Of a stretch of DNA of 64,000 bases, positions 28,583 to 37,605 are shown piece by piece. The DNA comes from Virgibacillus subterraneus (lineage in GTDB: Bacteria; Bacillota; Bacilli; Bacillales; Amphibacillaceae): the NCBI RefSeq assembly GCF_900110695.1, contig NZ_FOEH01000002.1, forward strand, positions 372,001-436,000, written 5' to 3'. Position 1 is the first letter of the stretch. Each line of letters starts with the position of its first letter. A program made the translations under genes and the position numbers. The notes under the pieces were generated by a model. The model made no database searches. It was not told where the DNA came from and was given only the letters and a program-made list of their open reading frames with translations.

Positions 28583-29323
28583 TTACGTTGGTTTGTATTT
28601 AAATAGTTCTCGATACTGTAGCGCTTTGTGCGGAACATCTGTAAAAATACCATCACAGCCCAATTGGAAGCTGCGTGACATGTGTGCTGGTTTATTAATC
28701 GTATATACTCGAACAGCCATTTGTTCCTGATGACATTTATCAATAAATAGCTGATTTAGTAACCGGTATTTTATGTGTATTGCATTTGCACCTAAATCTT
28801 TCGTATATGATACGAGATTTTTTCTTCGCTTTGATGTTAACAGAGCTACACCAATGTTACCATTAAAGCGTTTCAGCCTTTCTATGCTGGTTGGATTAAA
28901 AGTTGACAATGTAGTATGATTTAATAATTGATAGTGTGATACCATTTCATAAACGATATTCTCAAGATTCTTATAATCTATTTTATTATTTTTTAACTCA
29001 ATATTTAAACATAACGGCTTATTTTGAATCCAATCTAGAAATTCTTCCAATGAAATTATTGCAGATCCAGCGAATTTTAAAGAGAACCAAGAGCCCGCAT
29101 CAAGCTGTTTTAATTGTTTAAAAGTATAATCTTTTATGTATCCAGTACTATTGGTTGTTCTTTTTACATGTTCATCATGGATCAATACTGGAACATTATC
29201 TTTTGTCAGGTGTACATCTGTTTCTATTCCTTCTGCACCTTGTTCATATGCTAGATTGAAGGCAGCCATTGTATTTTCAGGTGCTAAGGTACTGGCACCT
29301 CGATGTGCTATAATTTTAGTCAT
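28583..29323 (-). CDS. Glycerophosphodiester phosphodiesterase
   Basis: Hydrolyses glycerophosphodiesters to an alcohol and glycerol 3-phosphate. The GDPD TIM barrel is short (246 residues) with catalytic AHRGAS and APENT near the start, ETDVHLTKDNVPVLIHD near 33, and FTDVPHKAL near the end. No signal peptide, so it acts in the cytoplasm, unlike secreted GlpQ. The ATG at 29323 follows AAGAGGTG; a GTG at 29335 overlaps that site. It is the first gene of the minus-strand group and divergent from yqjN. Confidence 0.9.
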   Translation of the reverse strand: MTKIIAHRGASTLAPENTMAAFNLAYEQGAEGIETDVHLTKDNVPVLIHDEHVKRTTNSTGYIKDYTFKQLKQLDAGSWFSLKFAGSAIISLEEFLDWIQNKPLCLNIELKNNKIDYKNLENIVYEMVSHYQLLNHTTLSTFNPTSIERLKRFNGNIGVALLTSKRRKNLVSYTKDLGANAIHIKYRLLNQLFIDKCHQEQMAVRVYTINKPAHMSRSFQLGCDGIFTDVPHKALQYRELFKYKPT

Positions 29324-29398
29324 CAATTGTTTCACCTCTTGTTAAATTTTGTTTTATTTTTTGGGATAAGTCAATTTATTTATTTGAGGAGGAATTCT

Positions 29399-31027
29399 AT
29401 GAAGAACTGGCAGACCAAAGAACAATTAACTGATTTGGTATGTTCACTTGTCAACCATCAAAGTGTTACAGGAAGTAATGCTGAAATTGCTATTGTAGAA
29501 TATTTACAGCACTTATTAGCGCAAAAGCAGTATTTTCAAGATAACCCTAATCATTTAAAATTACATCCATTGGATGATGGAAGGCGACTTTTAACTGCAT
29601 TGGTAAAAGGTAATAATTCATCTGAAACAGTGATACTGTTAAGCCATTTTGATGTTGTTGGTGTTGAGGATTACGGTTCATTACAAAACCTTGCATTTCA
29701 CCCCAGGGAACTGACGAGAGAAATAAAGCATCTAAAAGAGGATTTGCCTGAAGCAGTGCAAAACGATTTCTCATCTGGAGACTGGCTATTTGGACGCGGC
29801 TCGATGGATATGAAAGCTGGACTCTCTTTGCATTTCTCCATGCTTGAAAAGGCAATAGATGGTGAGTTTGATGGCAATATATTATTGTTGAGTGTTCCTG
29901 ATGAAGAGGTGAATTCACAAGGAATGTTAACCGCTTTGCCAGTTTTAAACCAATTAAAAGAAGAAGAAAATCTAACATACAATGCTTGCCTGAATGGAGA
30001 ACCCATGTTTAGTAAATATCCAGGGGACCCTGCATATTATGTCTATACTGGTTCGATTGGAAAGGTTTTGCCCGGGTTTTACTGTTATGGAAAAGAATCC
30101 CACGTTGGTGAACCATTTGCAGGTCTGAATCCAAATTTAATGACAAGTTTCCTCTCGCAGCAGCTCGAATTAAATGAATCTTTTATTGAAAAAATAGAAG
30201 ATGAGGTCACACCACCGCCTGTAAGCTTAATGCAACGTGACCTAAAGGAAAATTATTCTGTGCAGACACCTCATGCCGCAATCTCTATGTATAACGTATT
30301 GTATTTGAAACAAACGTTTAAGGAATTAAATGAAAAACTACTAACTGGTGCACAAACAGCTGCACGTGAAATTGAAGATTATGTTCATCAGAAAGCAAAT
30401 AAATTTGCCAGTATTGCCGATGACTTTTCAATGCCAGCATGGAATGTGAATGTGATGATGTATGAAGATTTGTATGCGGAGGCACTAAAACGCTATGGTG
30501 AGGAAGAAATAATTAGAATTCAAAATTTACTTGTAAGCCAGAGGGATAAAGGTGATCGTGACTTCTCCACGCTTTTGGTACAGGAATTGGCTGCAATGTG
30601 CAAGGACTTAGCACCCATGATTATATTATTTTACAGTCCGCCGTTCTATCCAGCAGTTTCTTCTTATAATGATCCTTATATAAAAGATGTGATGAATCAC
30701 GTAAAAGAATATACGAATAAAAATTATCACATGGATTTAACTGTATCGGAGTTTTTTACTGGACTTTCAGATTTAAGTTATCTTGGTCCTGTTTCATCCA
30801 GAAGTAAACTGAATCAATTAACGACCAATATGCCACTGCAAAATAATGGGTTTGTTTTCCCGGAGGATATTATGGAGCAACTTACGATGCCTATATTGAA
30901 TATTGGTCCTTTAGGAAAAGATCCCCATCAGTGGACGGAACGATTGGAATTAACTTATAGCTTTGAGTACTTGCCGTCCATTTTAACAGAGGCGATTCAT
31001 CACTTATTTGAAAAAAACAGGAATTAA
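29399..31027 (+). CDS. M20-family peptidase/deacylase (YqjN, RocB-like)
   Basis: 542-residue M20 metallohydrolase related to RocB. Metal sites: LLSHFDVVG near 78, GRGSMDMKAGL near 130 and VPDEEVNSQGM near 163. The long C-terminal half is shared with RocB-type proteins rather than with peptidases, and the substrate is not known. The ATG follows GAGGAGGAA; 32 further in-frame codons upstream have no ribosome site. Confidence 0.85.
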   Translation: MKNWQTKEQLTDLVCSLVNHQSVTGSNAEIAIVEYLQHLLAQKQYFQDNPNHLKLHPLDDGRRLLTALVKGNNSSETVILLSHFDVVGVEDYGSLQNLAFHPRELTREIKHLKEDLPEAVQNDFSSGDWLFGRGSMDMKAGLSLHFSMLEKAIDGEFDGNILLLSVPDEEVNSQGMLTALPVLNQLKEEENLTYNACLNGEPMFSKYPGDPAYYVYTGSIGKVLPGFYCYGKESHVGEPFAGLNPNLMTSFLSQQLELNESFIEKIEDEVTPPPVSLMQRDLKENYSVQTPHAAISMYNVLYLKQTFKELNEKLLTGAQTAAREIEDYVHQKANKFASIADDFSMPAWNVNVMMYEDLYAEALKRYGEEEIIRIQNLLVSQRDKGDRDFSTLLVQELAAMCKDLAPMIILFYSPPFYPAVSSYNDPYIKDVMNHVKEYTNKNYHMDLTVSEFFTGLSDLSYLGPVSSRSKLNQLTTNMPLQNNGFVFPEDIMEQLTMPILNIGPLGKDPHQWTERLELTYSFEYLPSILTEAIHHLFEKNRN

Positions 31028-31071
31028 TAGTGTGACTTTATCCTCTAAAAAGGATACAATAGGATAATAAC

Positions 31072-31085
31072 TGAATGGTCATTCA
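31072..31085. promoter_or_regulatory. Palindrome TGAATGGTCATTCA upstream of yqjP-yqjQ
   Basis: Six-base perfect arms around GT, 20 bases before the yqjP-like start. This is a typical TetR-family operator shape. The half sites equal those of the B. subtilis FadR box (TGAATG/CATTCA) but sit closer together. Confidence 0.45.
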
Positions 31086-31104
31086 TTTTGGAGGATTTTA
31101 ATTT

Positions 31105-32067
31105 ATGAAAGTATTAGATAAAACAATCAGTCAATTAACAATACCGACACCTTTTGCAGTAGGTGACACTCATGTATACCTTCTAAAAGGGGAGACCCTT
31201 TCGCTTGTTGATGCAGGTGTTAAAACAAAAGAAGCCTGGGATGCATTAAAAATGCAGTTTAAAGAGCTGGGATATGCTCCTGGAGATATCGAACAAATTA
31301 TTCTAACACATCATCATCCGGATCATATTGGATTAATTGAACAATTTCCCCGGGCTGAAAATATTGTAGCACATAAAAATGTAAATCCTTGGTTAACAAG
31401 GGATGAAGCTTTCTTTTCATATTATGAAGAATTTTTCAAGGACTTTTTTAACAAATGTGGAGTACCATCGAAATATAGTGCTGTTTTAAATAAGTTGCGT
31501 GCACCGTTGAACTATGCTGGCCAGGGACAAGTAACCAAGGTAATTGACGAAGGAGATATTTTACCTGGTCATGAGGATTGGCAGGTCATTGAAACAAAGG
31601 GCCATGCCCAAAGTCATTTATCATTTTTTAGGGACAGCGATGGAGCGTTTATTGGCGGTGATCATCTTTTACATCATATTACCCCAAATCCGCTTCTTGA
31701 ACCACCACAACAGGTTACGCAAGATCGACCTCGGCCAATGCTTCAGTATCGAACAAACCTAAATAAATGTCTGTCACTGGGGATTAAAACGGTATTCCCT
31801 GGACATGGAGATGTTTTTTCGGATATTGATGCTTTATTACCTGTTCAAATGGAAAAACAGGAGAAACGTGCAAATAATGTCTATAAGCTTTTAGTAGAAA
31901 AGACGCAAACGCCATTTGAACTTTGCAAGCAGATTTTTCCAAAACAATATGAAAAACAATTGGATTTGACAATCTCAGAAACGATTGGACAGCTAGATTA
32001 TTTGGAAGACCAAGGCGTTGTTGGAAAAATGTTAAAAGATGGTGTCTATTACTATTATGCAGAATAA
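31105..32067 (+). CDS. Metallo-beta-lactamase fold hydrolase (YqjP-like)
   Basis: 320-residue hydrolase with the zinc motif THHHPDHIG near residue 70, further ligands in ETKGHAQSHLSF near 172 and GGDHLL near 193, and VFPGHGD near 233. The C-terminal 60 residues form the small helical domain often seen in this group. The substrate is unknown; a thioesterase or glyoxalase-II-like role is possible. The ATG follows TTGGAGG. It overlaps the reductase that follows. Confidence 0.85.
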   Translation: MKVLDKTISQLTIPTPFAVGDTHVYLLKGETLSLVDAGVKTKEAWDALKMQFKELGYAPGDIEQIILTHHHPDHIGLIEQFPRAENIVAHKNVNPWLTRDEAFFSYYEEFFKDFFNKCGVPSKYSAVLNKLRAPLNYAGQGQVTKVIDEGDILPGHEDWQVIETKGHAQSHLSFFRDSDGAFIGGDHLLHHITPNPLLEPPQQVTQDRPRPMLQYRTNLNKCLSLGIKTVFPGHGDVFSDIDALLPVQMEKQEKRANNVYKLLVEKTQTPFELCKQIFPKQYEKQLDLTISETIGQLDYLEDQGVVGKMLKDGVYYYYAE

Positions 32068-32851
32068 AGTTACAAATAAAAAAATTATCGTTACAGGTGC
32101 ATCAAGTGGCATCGGAGAACGAATGTGCTGGCATATTGCTAAGCATGGTGGCACACCCATCATGCTTGCTCGCTCGATTGAGAAGTTGCAAAATCAGCAA
32201 AAGCTGATTAACCAGACTTTTGATATATGCAGTTATGTTTACCAAGTAGATTTGCTCAATGTAGATGAACTGGAAAAAGTAATCAGACAGGTTTTATCAG
32301 AACACACGCAAATTCATGGATTAATTAATAACGCTGGAGCAGGTGTCTTTGACTATGTCAGGGATATACAGTGGTTGGATGTGGAGCGCATGTTTCAATT
32401 GAATGTGTTTGCGTTAATGCGTGGAACCAAGCTTCTTTTGCCACACTTTTCACAGAATCAGGAAGGGCATTTTGTAAATATAGCGTCACAGGCTGGAAAG
32501 ATTGCTACGCCAAAATCTTCTATATATGCATCAACCAAACATGCGGTACTTGGGTTTACTAATGCGCTTCGTCTGGAAATCTCCAGTAAAAATATCCATG
32601 TTACTGCAGTTAATCTTGGGCCTGTTCGAACGAATTTCTTCACAACAGCAGACCCAAGCGGGAACTACCAAAAGAGTGTTGAACGTTATATGCTTGACCC
32701 GGATAAGGTTGCCGACAATATTGTGAAGCATCTATTTACGAAAAAACGGGAAATAAATCTACCCTGGTGGATGGAGATGGGAAGTAAATTTTATCAGCTA
32801 TTCCCACGGGCACTGGAAAAGAGTTTGAGAAAACAATTTAATCAAAAATAG
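32057..32851 (+). CDS. Short-chain dehydrogenase/reductase (YqjQ-like)
   Basis: 264-residue SDR enzyme. NAD(P) site VTGASSGIG near residue 13, NNAGAG near 90, catalytic Ser in NIASQAGK and Tyr-Lys in YASTKHAVLGF near 158. The substrate is unknown. The start overlaps the end of the yqjP-like gene by 11 bases; an earlier in-frame ATG at 32039 is possible, but neither has a strong ribosome site, which suggests coupling to the upstream gene. Confidence 0.88.
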   Translation: MQNKVTNKKIIVTGASSGIGERMCWHIAKHGGTPIMLARSIEKLQNQQKLINQTFDICSYVYQVDLLNVDELEKVIRQVLSEHTQIHGLINNAGAGVFDYVRDIQWLDVERMFQLNVFALMRGTKLLLPHFSQNQEGHFVNIASQAGKIATPKSSIYASTKHAVLGFTNALRLEISSKNIHVTAVNLGPVRTNFFTTADPSGNYQKSVERYMLDPDKVADNIVKHLFTKKREINLPWWMEMGSKFYQLFPRALEKSLRKQFNQK

Positions 32852-32866
32852 AAGTGATTTTTGTTC

Positions 32867-32953
32867 GCAGTTAAGAAAGTGTAAATCCTGTCTTACTGCA
32901 TAAGTGCAACTTTGGCTATCTATTAAGGCTTGGCGATAAGCCAAGTTTTCTAA
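32867..32953 (+). repeat. Dispersed intergenic repeat, copy 4
   Basis: Close to copy 3: shares GCAGTTAAGAAAGTGTAAAT, ACTGCATAAGTGCAAC and GGCTTGGCGATAAGCCAAG, and ends TTTTCTAA. It fills the gap between convergent yqjQ-like and uvrX and is the only candidate terminator there. Confidence 0.85.
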
Positions 32954-32957
32954 ACTA

Positions 32958-34208
32958 TTATGCTTGGTGCCCGCCAATTTTCTTACTTCTCCCAATGGTA
33001 ATTCCAGCGTCAGTATAGCTGGTTGCTCGCAGTATTGCGGTCGATCCGTATTTATCACGGATTGAATCCATTACATAGCCAATATCCTTTTTCTTAGGCT
33101 TGTCATCAAATAAATCGAGCTGGGTTTCAGCATCATCATAAAGCTTATCCAGGGTCACATATACATGCCTAATGTCACTGTGCCCATCATAAAATTCATT
33201 ATATAACTGCATGCAGATATCATAAATGTCCATTGTAGTATTTGTCGGAAGCGTAACAGATCTTGAACGGCTAAAGCCACCACCTGTTACTTTGGAATAG
33301 GAAACGCCAAGGTGAATGGTTCTCCCGACTTTACCCGCAGTTCTTGCTCTGCGGCACACCTCTTCGCAAAGGTCAAGAATACAAATCGCAACTTCTTCTC
33401 CGGAGTAATCACGTAACAAAGAGATCCCATGACCAAATCCTTTTTGTTCGGTTTTTGTAAAATTTCCAAAAACAGGGCTCAAATCAACACCCCAGGCATG
33501 CCAATAAAGCTGTTCTCCCATTATTCCAAAACGCTTCTTCAGATACTTTAACTCAGCGTTGGCAAGCTGCCCAAGATTGACAATCCCCATCCTATTAAGG
33601 TTCCGCTTCATTCTGCTGCCAATGCCCCATATCTTTTCTATAGGAAAAGGCCATAGTTTTTCTGTTACATCCTCATATTTACATTCAGCAATCCCAACTT
33701 GTTTAGCATGTAAATCCATAACTACTTTTGCCAGAAATTTATTATCACCTATACCAATTGAACAAGTGATACCGAAATTCTCCAGGATATCCTGTTTTAT
33801 TAACCGTGCTACTTGCCACCGATCTCCAAATAGCTTTTCAAGCCCATTGACAGTAACCCAGACTTCATCAACAGAGTATTGATGGATAGCTTCTTTAGGC
33901 ACATATTGATTAATAAGTTTAGTGATCTCCATGGAAACTTGAAGATAATCAGCCATATGTGCGGGAACGATGACAATTTTCGGATCTTTAGGCAGTTCAA
34001 AAAATCGGCTGACATTGCTGATACCGTGATTTTTCTTTAATGCCGGGGAGGCAGCTAAGACAATACTGCCTGGTCTATTTGGGTCCCCAACTACAGCAAG
34101 TTGAACCGTCATTGGGTCCAACCCTAACTTTATAGCTTCGACACTTGCATAAAATGAGCGCATATCGATACACAGGACATCGTTTCGCGGGTAATTAGAA
34201 TAATCCAC
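32958..34208 (-). CDS. uvrX: Y-family DNA polymerase UvrX (YqjW-like)
   Basis: Second translesion polymerase of the window, of the UmuC/PolY2 type. Catalytic motifs CIDMRSFYASVEA near residue 13 and YSVDEVWV near 115, thumb HhH EKIWGIGSRMKRNLNRMG near 193, and a clamp-binding motif QLDLFDD near 370. 416 residues. A perfect LexA box lies upstream, so it is SOS induced, as in B. subtilis. The ATG follows AGGTGAAAA. Confidence 0.94.
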   Translation of the reverse strand: MDYSNYPRNDVLCIDMRSFYASVEAIKLGLDPMTVQLAVVGDPNRPGSIVLAASPALKKNHGISNVSRFFELPKDPKIVIVPAHMADYLQVSMEITKLINQYVPKEAIHQYSVDEVWVTVNGLEKLFGDRWQVARLIKQDILENFGITCSIGIGDNKFLAKVVMDLHAKQVGIAECKYEDVTEKLWPFPIEKIWGIGSRMKRNLNRMGIVNLGQLANAELKYLKKRFGIMGEQLYWHAWGVDLSPVFGNFTKTEQKGFGHGISLLRDYSGEEVAICILDLCEEVCRRARTAGKVGRTIHLGVSYSKVTGGGFSRSRSVTLPTNTTMDIYDICMQLYNEFYDGHSDIRHVYVTLDKLYDDAETQLDLFDDKPKKKDIGYVMDSIRDKYGSTAILRATSYTDAGITIGRSKKIGGHQA

Positions 34209-34229
34209 TGTATTTTCACCTCAATACTA

Positions 34230-34243
34230 GGAACGTTTGTTCT
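34230..34243. promoter_or_regulatory. LexA (SOS) box of uvrX
   Basis: GGAACGTTTGTTCT contains GAAC-N4-GTTC, the core of the Gram-positive consensus CGAACRNRYGTTYC. It lies 22 bases upstream of the uvrX start. Confidence 0.85.
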
Positions 34244-34342
34244 CATTATATGCCACAAGACCCTATATTATCAATGGGAATTTATTCTTCCGGTGCTTAT
34301 TTCTACGCTCTTTTCGTAATGACTTTAACCATCGCAGTTGAT

Positions 34343-34396
34343 ATAAACTGTGAAGTAATAGCACTCAAACTTTTTAAAAAGTACTTCGCAGTTTAT
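34343..34396. repeat. Hairpin element, compact copy
   Basis: ATAAACTGTGAAGTA and TACTTCGCAGTTTAT are inverted copies with one mismatch around a 24-base core (ATAGCACTCAAACTTTTTAA and so on). The same ends and core occur at 43713-44230, split by an insertion. It lies in the 339-base gap between uvrX and yqkF, which holds no gene. Confidence 0.75.
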
Positions 34397-34468
34397 TTCT
34401 TTTGTGTCAAAAGCAGCAAACTTTTAACAAATAGCCTATTACTATAACTATAATCGTTTAAGGATAAT

Positions 34469-34513
34469 AAAAAGTGTCATCAAAAAAATATTTTTTCTGA
34501 TGACACTTTTTTC
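34469..34513. terminator. Terminator of the aldo/keto reductase
   Basis: AAAAAGTGTCATCA / TGATGACACTTTTT stem, 14 base pairs, with T runs on both strands; it lies past the stop of the minus-strand yqkF. Confidence 0.85.
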
Positions 34514-34547
34514 ACTTCAGAATCGATTGTAATAGTGAAGGAACTAC

Positions 34548-35465
34548 TTATCGATGCTTAGCATATTCAATTGGTTTTGTAATCTGCTTTAAACCTTCAT
34601 ACGTTTCATCGGTAAGTGTTTTGGATGTATTAAAATTTGTGTTATCTGTTACTTGGCTGATTGAACTTGCTCCGAATACGGCGGTTGCAACAGCGGGATG
34701 TTTTAAAACATATTTAAGAGCTAGCGCATTGAAGGAAGACGCATTATTAGATTGTTTAGCAATAGTTTGCTGAATTAATTTCAGTTCATCGAAAGAATAA
34801 TCCAAAAAGCCATCTTGTCCTTTTTTTTCAATCTGTTTTACTGCGTTGTTACTAAGCATTCCTTTTGCCAAGGGACCTCTGGCTAGCACACTAATATTAT
34901 TTTCGTGCAGCAAATCTAATACCTCTTCTTCCGGCCGGCGGTCCAGCAAATTATACTGCATCATAACACCATCGATAGTAGAACGGCTTACGTACTCACG
35001 AATAACATTGGGCCGGATGGATGATATCCCATAAGCACGAATTACGCCTTCTTTTTTAAGCGCCTCAAATGCTTCAATTGACTCATCAGGATCATCAATC
35101 GTGCCTCCATGGAGCATATAAAAGTCAATATAGTCTGTTTTTAAACGACGCAAGCTTTCCTTTACGCCTTTTTCAATATGTTCTTTGGAAGGATCCCAAA
35201 ACCAATCTTCCTTGGCTTTATCGAAGTTATTTCCAACTTTTGTTGTCAAAATAACTTGATCACGTTTTCCTTTTAAGGCATCACCTACTATTTCTTCATT
35301 CATACCAAAATCATATAAGTCAGCAGTGTCCAGATGGTTAATGCCAGTATCTAGTGCCTGGTTAATAATTTCGCTTGCTTTTTGATTCTCTGTCCCTAGT
35401 GACATACAGCCAAGTGTTAGTTCAGATACATATAAATCCGATTGTCCTAATTGATTCTTTTTCAT
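34548..35465 (-). CDS. Aldo/keto reductase (YqkF-like)
   Basis: NADPH-dependent carbonyl reductase of 305 residues. Active site Asp-Tyr in LDTADLYDFG near residue 46, Lys in TTKVGN near 77 and His in YMLHGG near 118; cofactor region AVFGASSISQV near 260. Physiological substrate unknown. The ATG follows GGGAGGT. It stands alone with its own terminator. Confidence 0.9.
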   Translation of the reverse strand: MKKNQLGQSDLYVSELTLGCMSLGTENQKASEIINQALDTGINHLDTADLYDFGMNEEIVGDALKGKRDQVILTTKVGNNFDKAKEDWFWDPSKEHIEKGVKESLRRLKTDYIDFYMLHGGTIDDPDESIEAFEALKKEGVIRAYGISSIRPNVIREYVSRSTIDGVMMQYNLLDRRPEEEVLDLLHENNISVLARGPLAKGMLSNNAVKQIEKKGQDGFLDYSFDELKLIQQTIAKQSNNASSFNALALKYVLKHPAVATAVFGASSISQVTDNTNFNTSKTLTDETYEGLKQITKPIEYAKHR

Positions 35466-35789
35466 ATTATTAACCTCCCGTTATTTAGAATATGTTTATA
35501 TTTATTGTAAGGATATCCATCTGTTAAATACAACTATTTCGAGTATGATAGAATAGATAGTAATATTTTAAGGAAGGATTTTTTCCAAAAGTTTATTGTT
35601 ATTGATTAGAAAACATGGCACTCCCCAATCCCTTGTGGTGAATGGACAGTAACACTTTCAGTATCAGAATTCCCACTTTGGGTAGTCGTTTTTCCGAAGC
35701 CATATGTTATGACAAAGTTTATCTAATAGTGAAGATTAAAAATTCAACGGAATTTACGAAAAGAGCTTTAAGAAAAAGGATGATAATAA
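35466..35789. other. Intergenic region between yqkF and nudF
   Basis: 324 bases between divergent genes. No gene, repeat or strong promoter was recognised. A 38-codon minus-strand frame without a start codon passes through 35615-35730. Confidence 0.4.
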
Positions 35790-36335
35790 GTGAAGAAATT
35801 TGAAGAGAAAACAATTCATACTGAAAAAATATATGATGGAGAAGTAGTTAAACTGCAAGTTGACGATGTTACACTTCCAAATGGTAAAAACTCAAAACGG
35901 GAATTGATAAAACACCCAGGTGCTGTAGGAATTATTCCGATTACAAAGGATAATAAAATAGTGTTTGTAGAGCAATATCGAAAGCCATTGGAAAAATCGT
36001 TAGTCGAGATCCCTGCTGGAAAACTGGAAACTGGAGAAAAGCCAGAAATAACCGCAGTTCGTGAATTGGAAGAAGAGACAGGGTATACGACAAATTCATT
36101 ACGGTTTGTGGCATCATTTTATACATCGCCAGGATTTGCAGATGAGATTATGTATTTGTACATTACGGATGATATTATCCCATTGGAAGATGAAGTTGCG
36201 GGCGATGATGATGAATTCGTTGAACTAATTGAATTAACGCTGGAGGAAGCAATCCAATATGTAAAAGAACAACGAATTCATGACGCTAAAACGAACTATG
36301 CAGTACTGTATTTACAGACTTTAGAAAGGATGTAA
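35790..36335 (+). CDS. nudF: ADP-ribose pyrophosphatase
   Basis: Nudix hydrolase splitting ADP-ribose into AMP and ribose 5-phosphate. The full Nudix box is present near residues 77-99 (GKLETGEKPEITAVRELEEETGY). 181 residues, close to B. subtilis NudF (185). GTG start after AAAAAGGATG. It shares a likely transcript with the EndoQ-like gene, three bases on. Confidence 0.94.
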   Translation: MKKFEEKTIHTEKIYDGEVVKLQVDDVTLPNGKNSKRELIKHPGAVGIIPITKDNKIVFVEQYRKPLEKSLVEIPAGKLETGEKPEITAVRELEEETGYTTNSLRFVASFYTSPGFADEIMYLYITDDIIPLEDEVAGDDDEFVELIELTLEEAIQYVKEQRIHDAKTNYAVLYLQTLERM

Positions 36336-36338
36336 GCA

Positions 36339-37514
36339 ATGTTAAATTCATTCTTCGCTGATATGCATATTCACATTGGACGGGATATGTATAATAAGCC
36401 GGTAAAAATAACAGGGTCCAAAACATTAACCCTGACAAATATTTTGAAAGAAGCAAGTCGGAACAAGGGAATTCATATGGTAGGAGTAATCGATAGCCAT
36501 TCTCCAGCAGTCCAGCAGGAAATAAAACAGCTTATCAAAGCAAATAAAGCATATGAACTATCCTATGGCGGAATAAGATTTGAGAACGTCACCTTACTGC
36601 TCGGGTCTGAAATTGAGGTTTATGACGAAAATTGCCGTGGACAAATCCATGTACTCTGTTATTTCCCGACACTTGCAAAGATTGAGGAATTTTCAAAGTG
36701 GCTGACAACAAAAATGAAAAATATAACATTAAGTTCTCAGCGTTATTATGGAACAGCCAAGGAACTGCAATACAAAGTAAAGGAGCTTTCCGGGATATTT
36801 ATTCCTGCACATGTGTTTACACCCTTTAAAAGTATGTACGGAAAAGGGGTACAAAAATCATTGAAAGAAGTGTTTGATCCGGATTTAATTGATGGAATTG
36901 AATTAGGACTTAGTTCTGACACTGCAATGGCCGATCAAATACAGGAACTGCATGACTATACATTTTTAACTAATTCTGATGCACATTCATTAGCAAAAAT
37001 TGCCAGAGAATATCAGGAGATTTGTATGGAAGAACCATCATTTCAAGAATTTAATTGGGCGCTACACAATGTTCAAGACCGAAAGATAAAACAAAACTTT
37101 GGCATGAATCCACACTTGGGTAAATATTATACAACTGTTTGCAGTCAGTGTTTAGAACCATTGTCACCAGAAGCTGTTCATTGTCATAGGTGTGAATCTA
37201 CAAAGATTGTAAAAGGTGTATTTGACCGTATTCAGGAGTTGACGGATGCAAAAGAAGTGAAGGAACGTCCACCTTATTTGTACCAAGTACCATTGGAATA
37301 CTTACCTGCCCTTGGACCAAAAACGTTTAAAAAACTATTAATACATTTTCAAACAGAAATGAACGTAATCCATCATACAAAACTGGATGAGTTGAAAGAG
37401 GTAATACCTGAGAAACTAGCAAATACAATAGTAAATATGAGAGAAGGTAATTTGGCTATCAAAGCTGGCGGTGGCGGTAAATACGGCAATATAATTCCGT
37501 CTTCTGAAAAATAA
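36339..37514 (+). CDS. Endonuclease Q family protein (YqxK-like)
   Basis: PHP-domain protein of the endonuclease Q family, enzymes that nick DNA 5' of deaminated bases (hypoxanthine, uracil). PHP metal motifs FADMHIHIGRD near residue 6, VGVIDSHSP near 49, EIEVYDE near 90 and TNSDAHSL near 211. A CxxC-x10-CxxC zinc finger (CSQCLEPLSPEAVHCHRC) is near 267, and a helix-hairpin-helix segment (LPALGPKTFKKLL) near 325. 391 residues. Activity in this protein is inferred from the family. Confidence 0.82.
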   Translation: MLNSFFADMHIHIGRDMYNKPVKITGSKTLTLTNILKEASRNKGIHMVGVIDSHSPAVQQEIKQLIKANKAYELSYGGIRFENVTLLLGSEIEVYDENCRGQIHVLCYFPTLAKIEEFSKWLTTKMKNITLSSQRYYGTAKELQYKVKELSGIFIPAHVFTPFKSMYGKGVQKSLKEVFDPDLIDGIELGLSSDTAMADQIQELHDYTFLTNSDAHSLAKIAREYQEICMEEPSFQEFNWALHNVQDRKIKQNFGMNPHLGKYYTTVCSQCLEPLSPEAVHCHRCESTKIVKGVFDRIQELTDAKEVKERPPYLYQVPLEYLPALGPKTFKKLLIHFQTEMNVIHHTKLDELKEVIPEKLANTIVNMREGNLAIKAGGGGKYGNIIPSSEK

Positions 37515-37537
37515 TGAATAAGAAAACATCTTAATTT

Positions 37538-37567
37538 GGTATTTTTATCTGGAATTCTTCATAGTTT
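37538..37567 (+). promoter_or_regulatory. Possible sigma-E promoter of spoIIM
   Basis: GGTATTT and CATAGTTT, 15 bases apart, resemble the sigma-E -35 and -10 elements. They lie about 40 bases before spoIIM, a sigma-E gene in B. subtilis. The match is partial. Confidence 0.35.
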
Positions 37568-37605
37568 TTAACTAGAGAGAAAATCATGAGCAATGGAGGA
37601 TTCCA

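Noticed and set aside
34250-34447. 65-codon frame upstream of uvrX
   Set aside because: It overlaps the hairpin element at 34343-34396 and lacks a ribosome site.
35615-35730. Minus-strand stretch between yqkF and nudF translating to a Ser/Thr/Gly-rich 38-residue frame
   Set aside because: No start codon or ribosome site; could be a gene remnant but cannot be supported.
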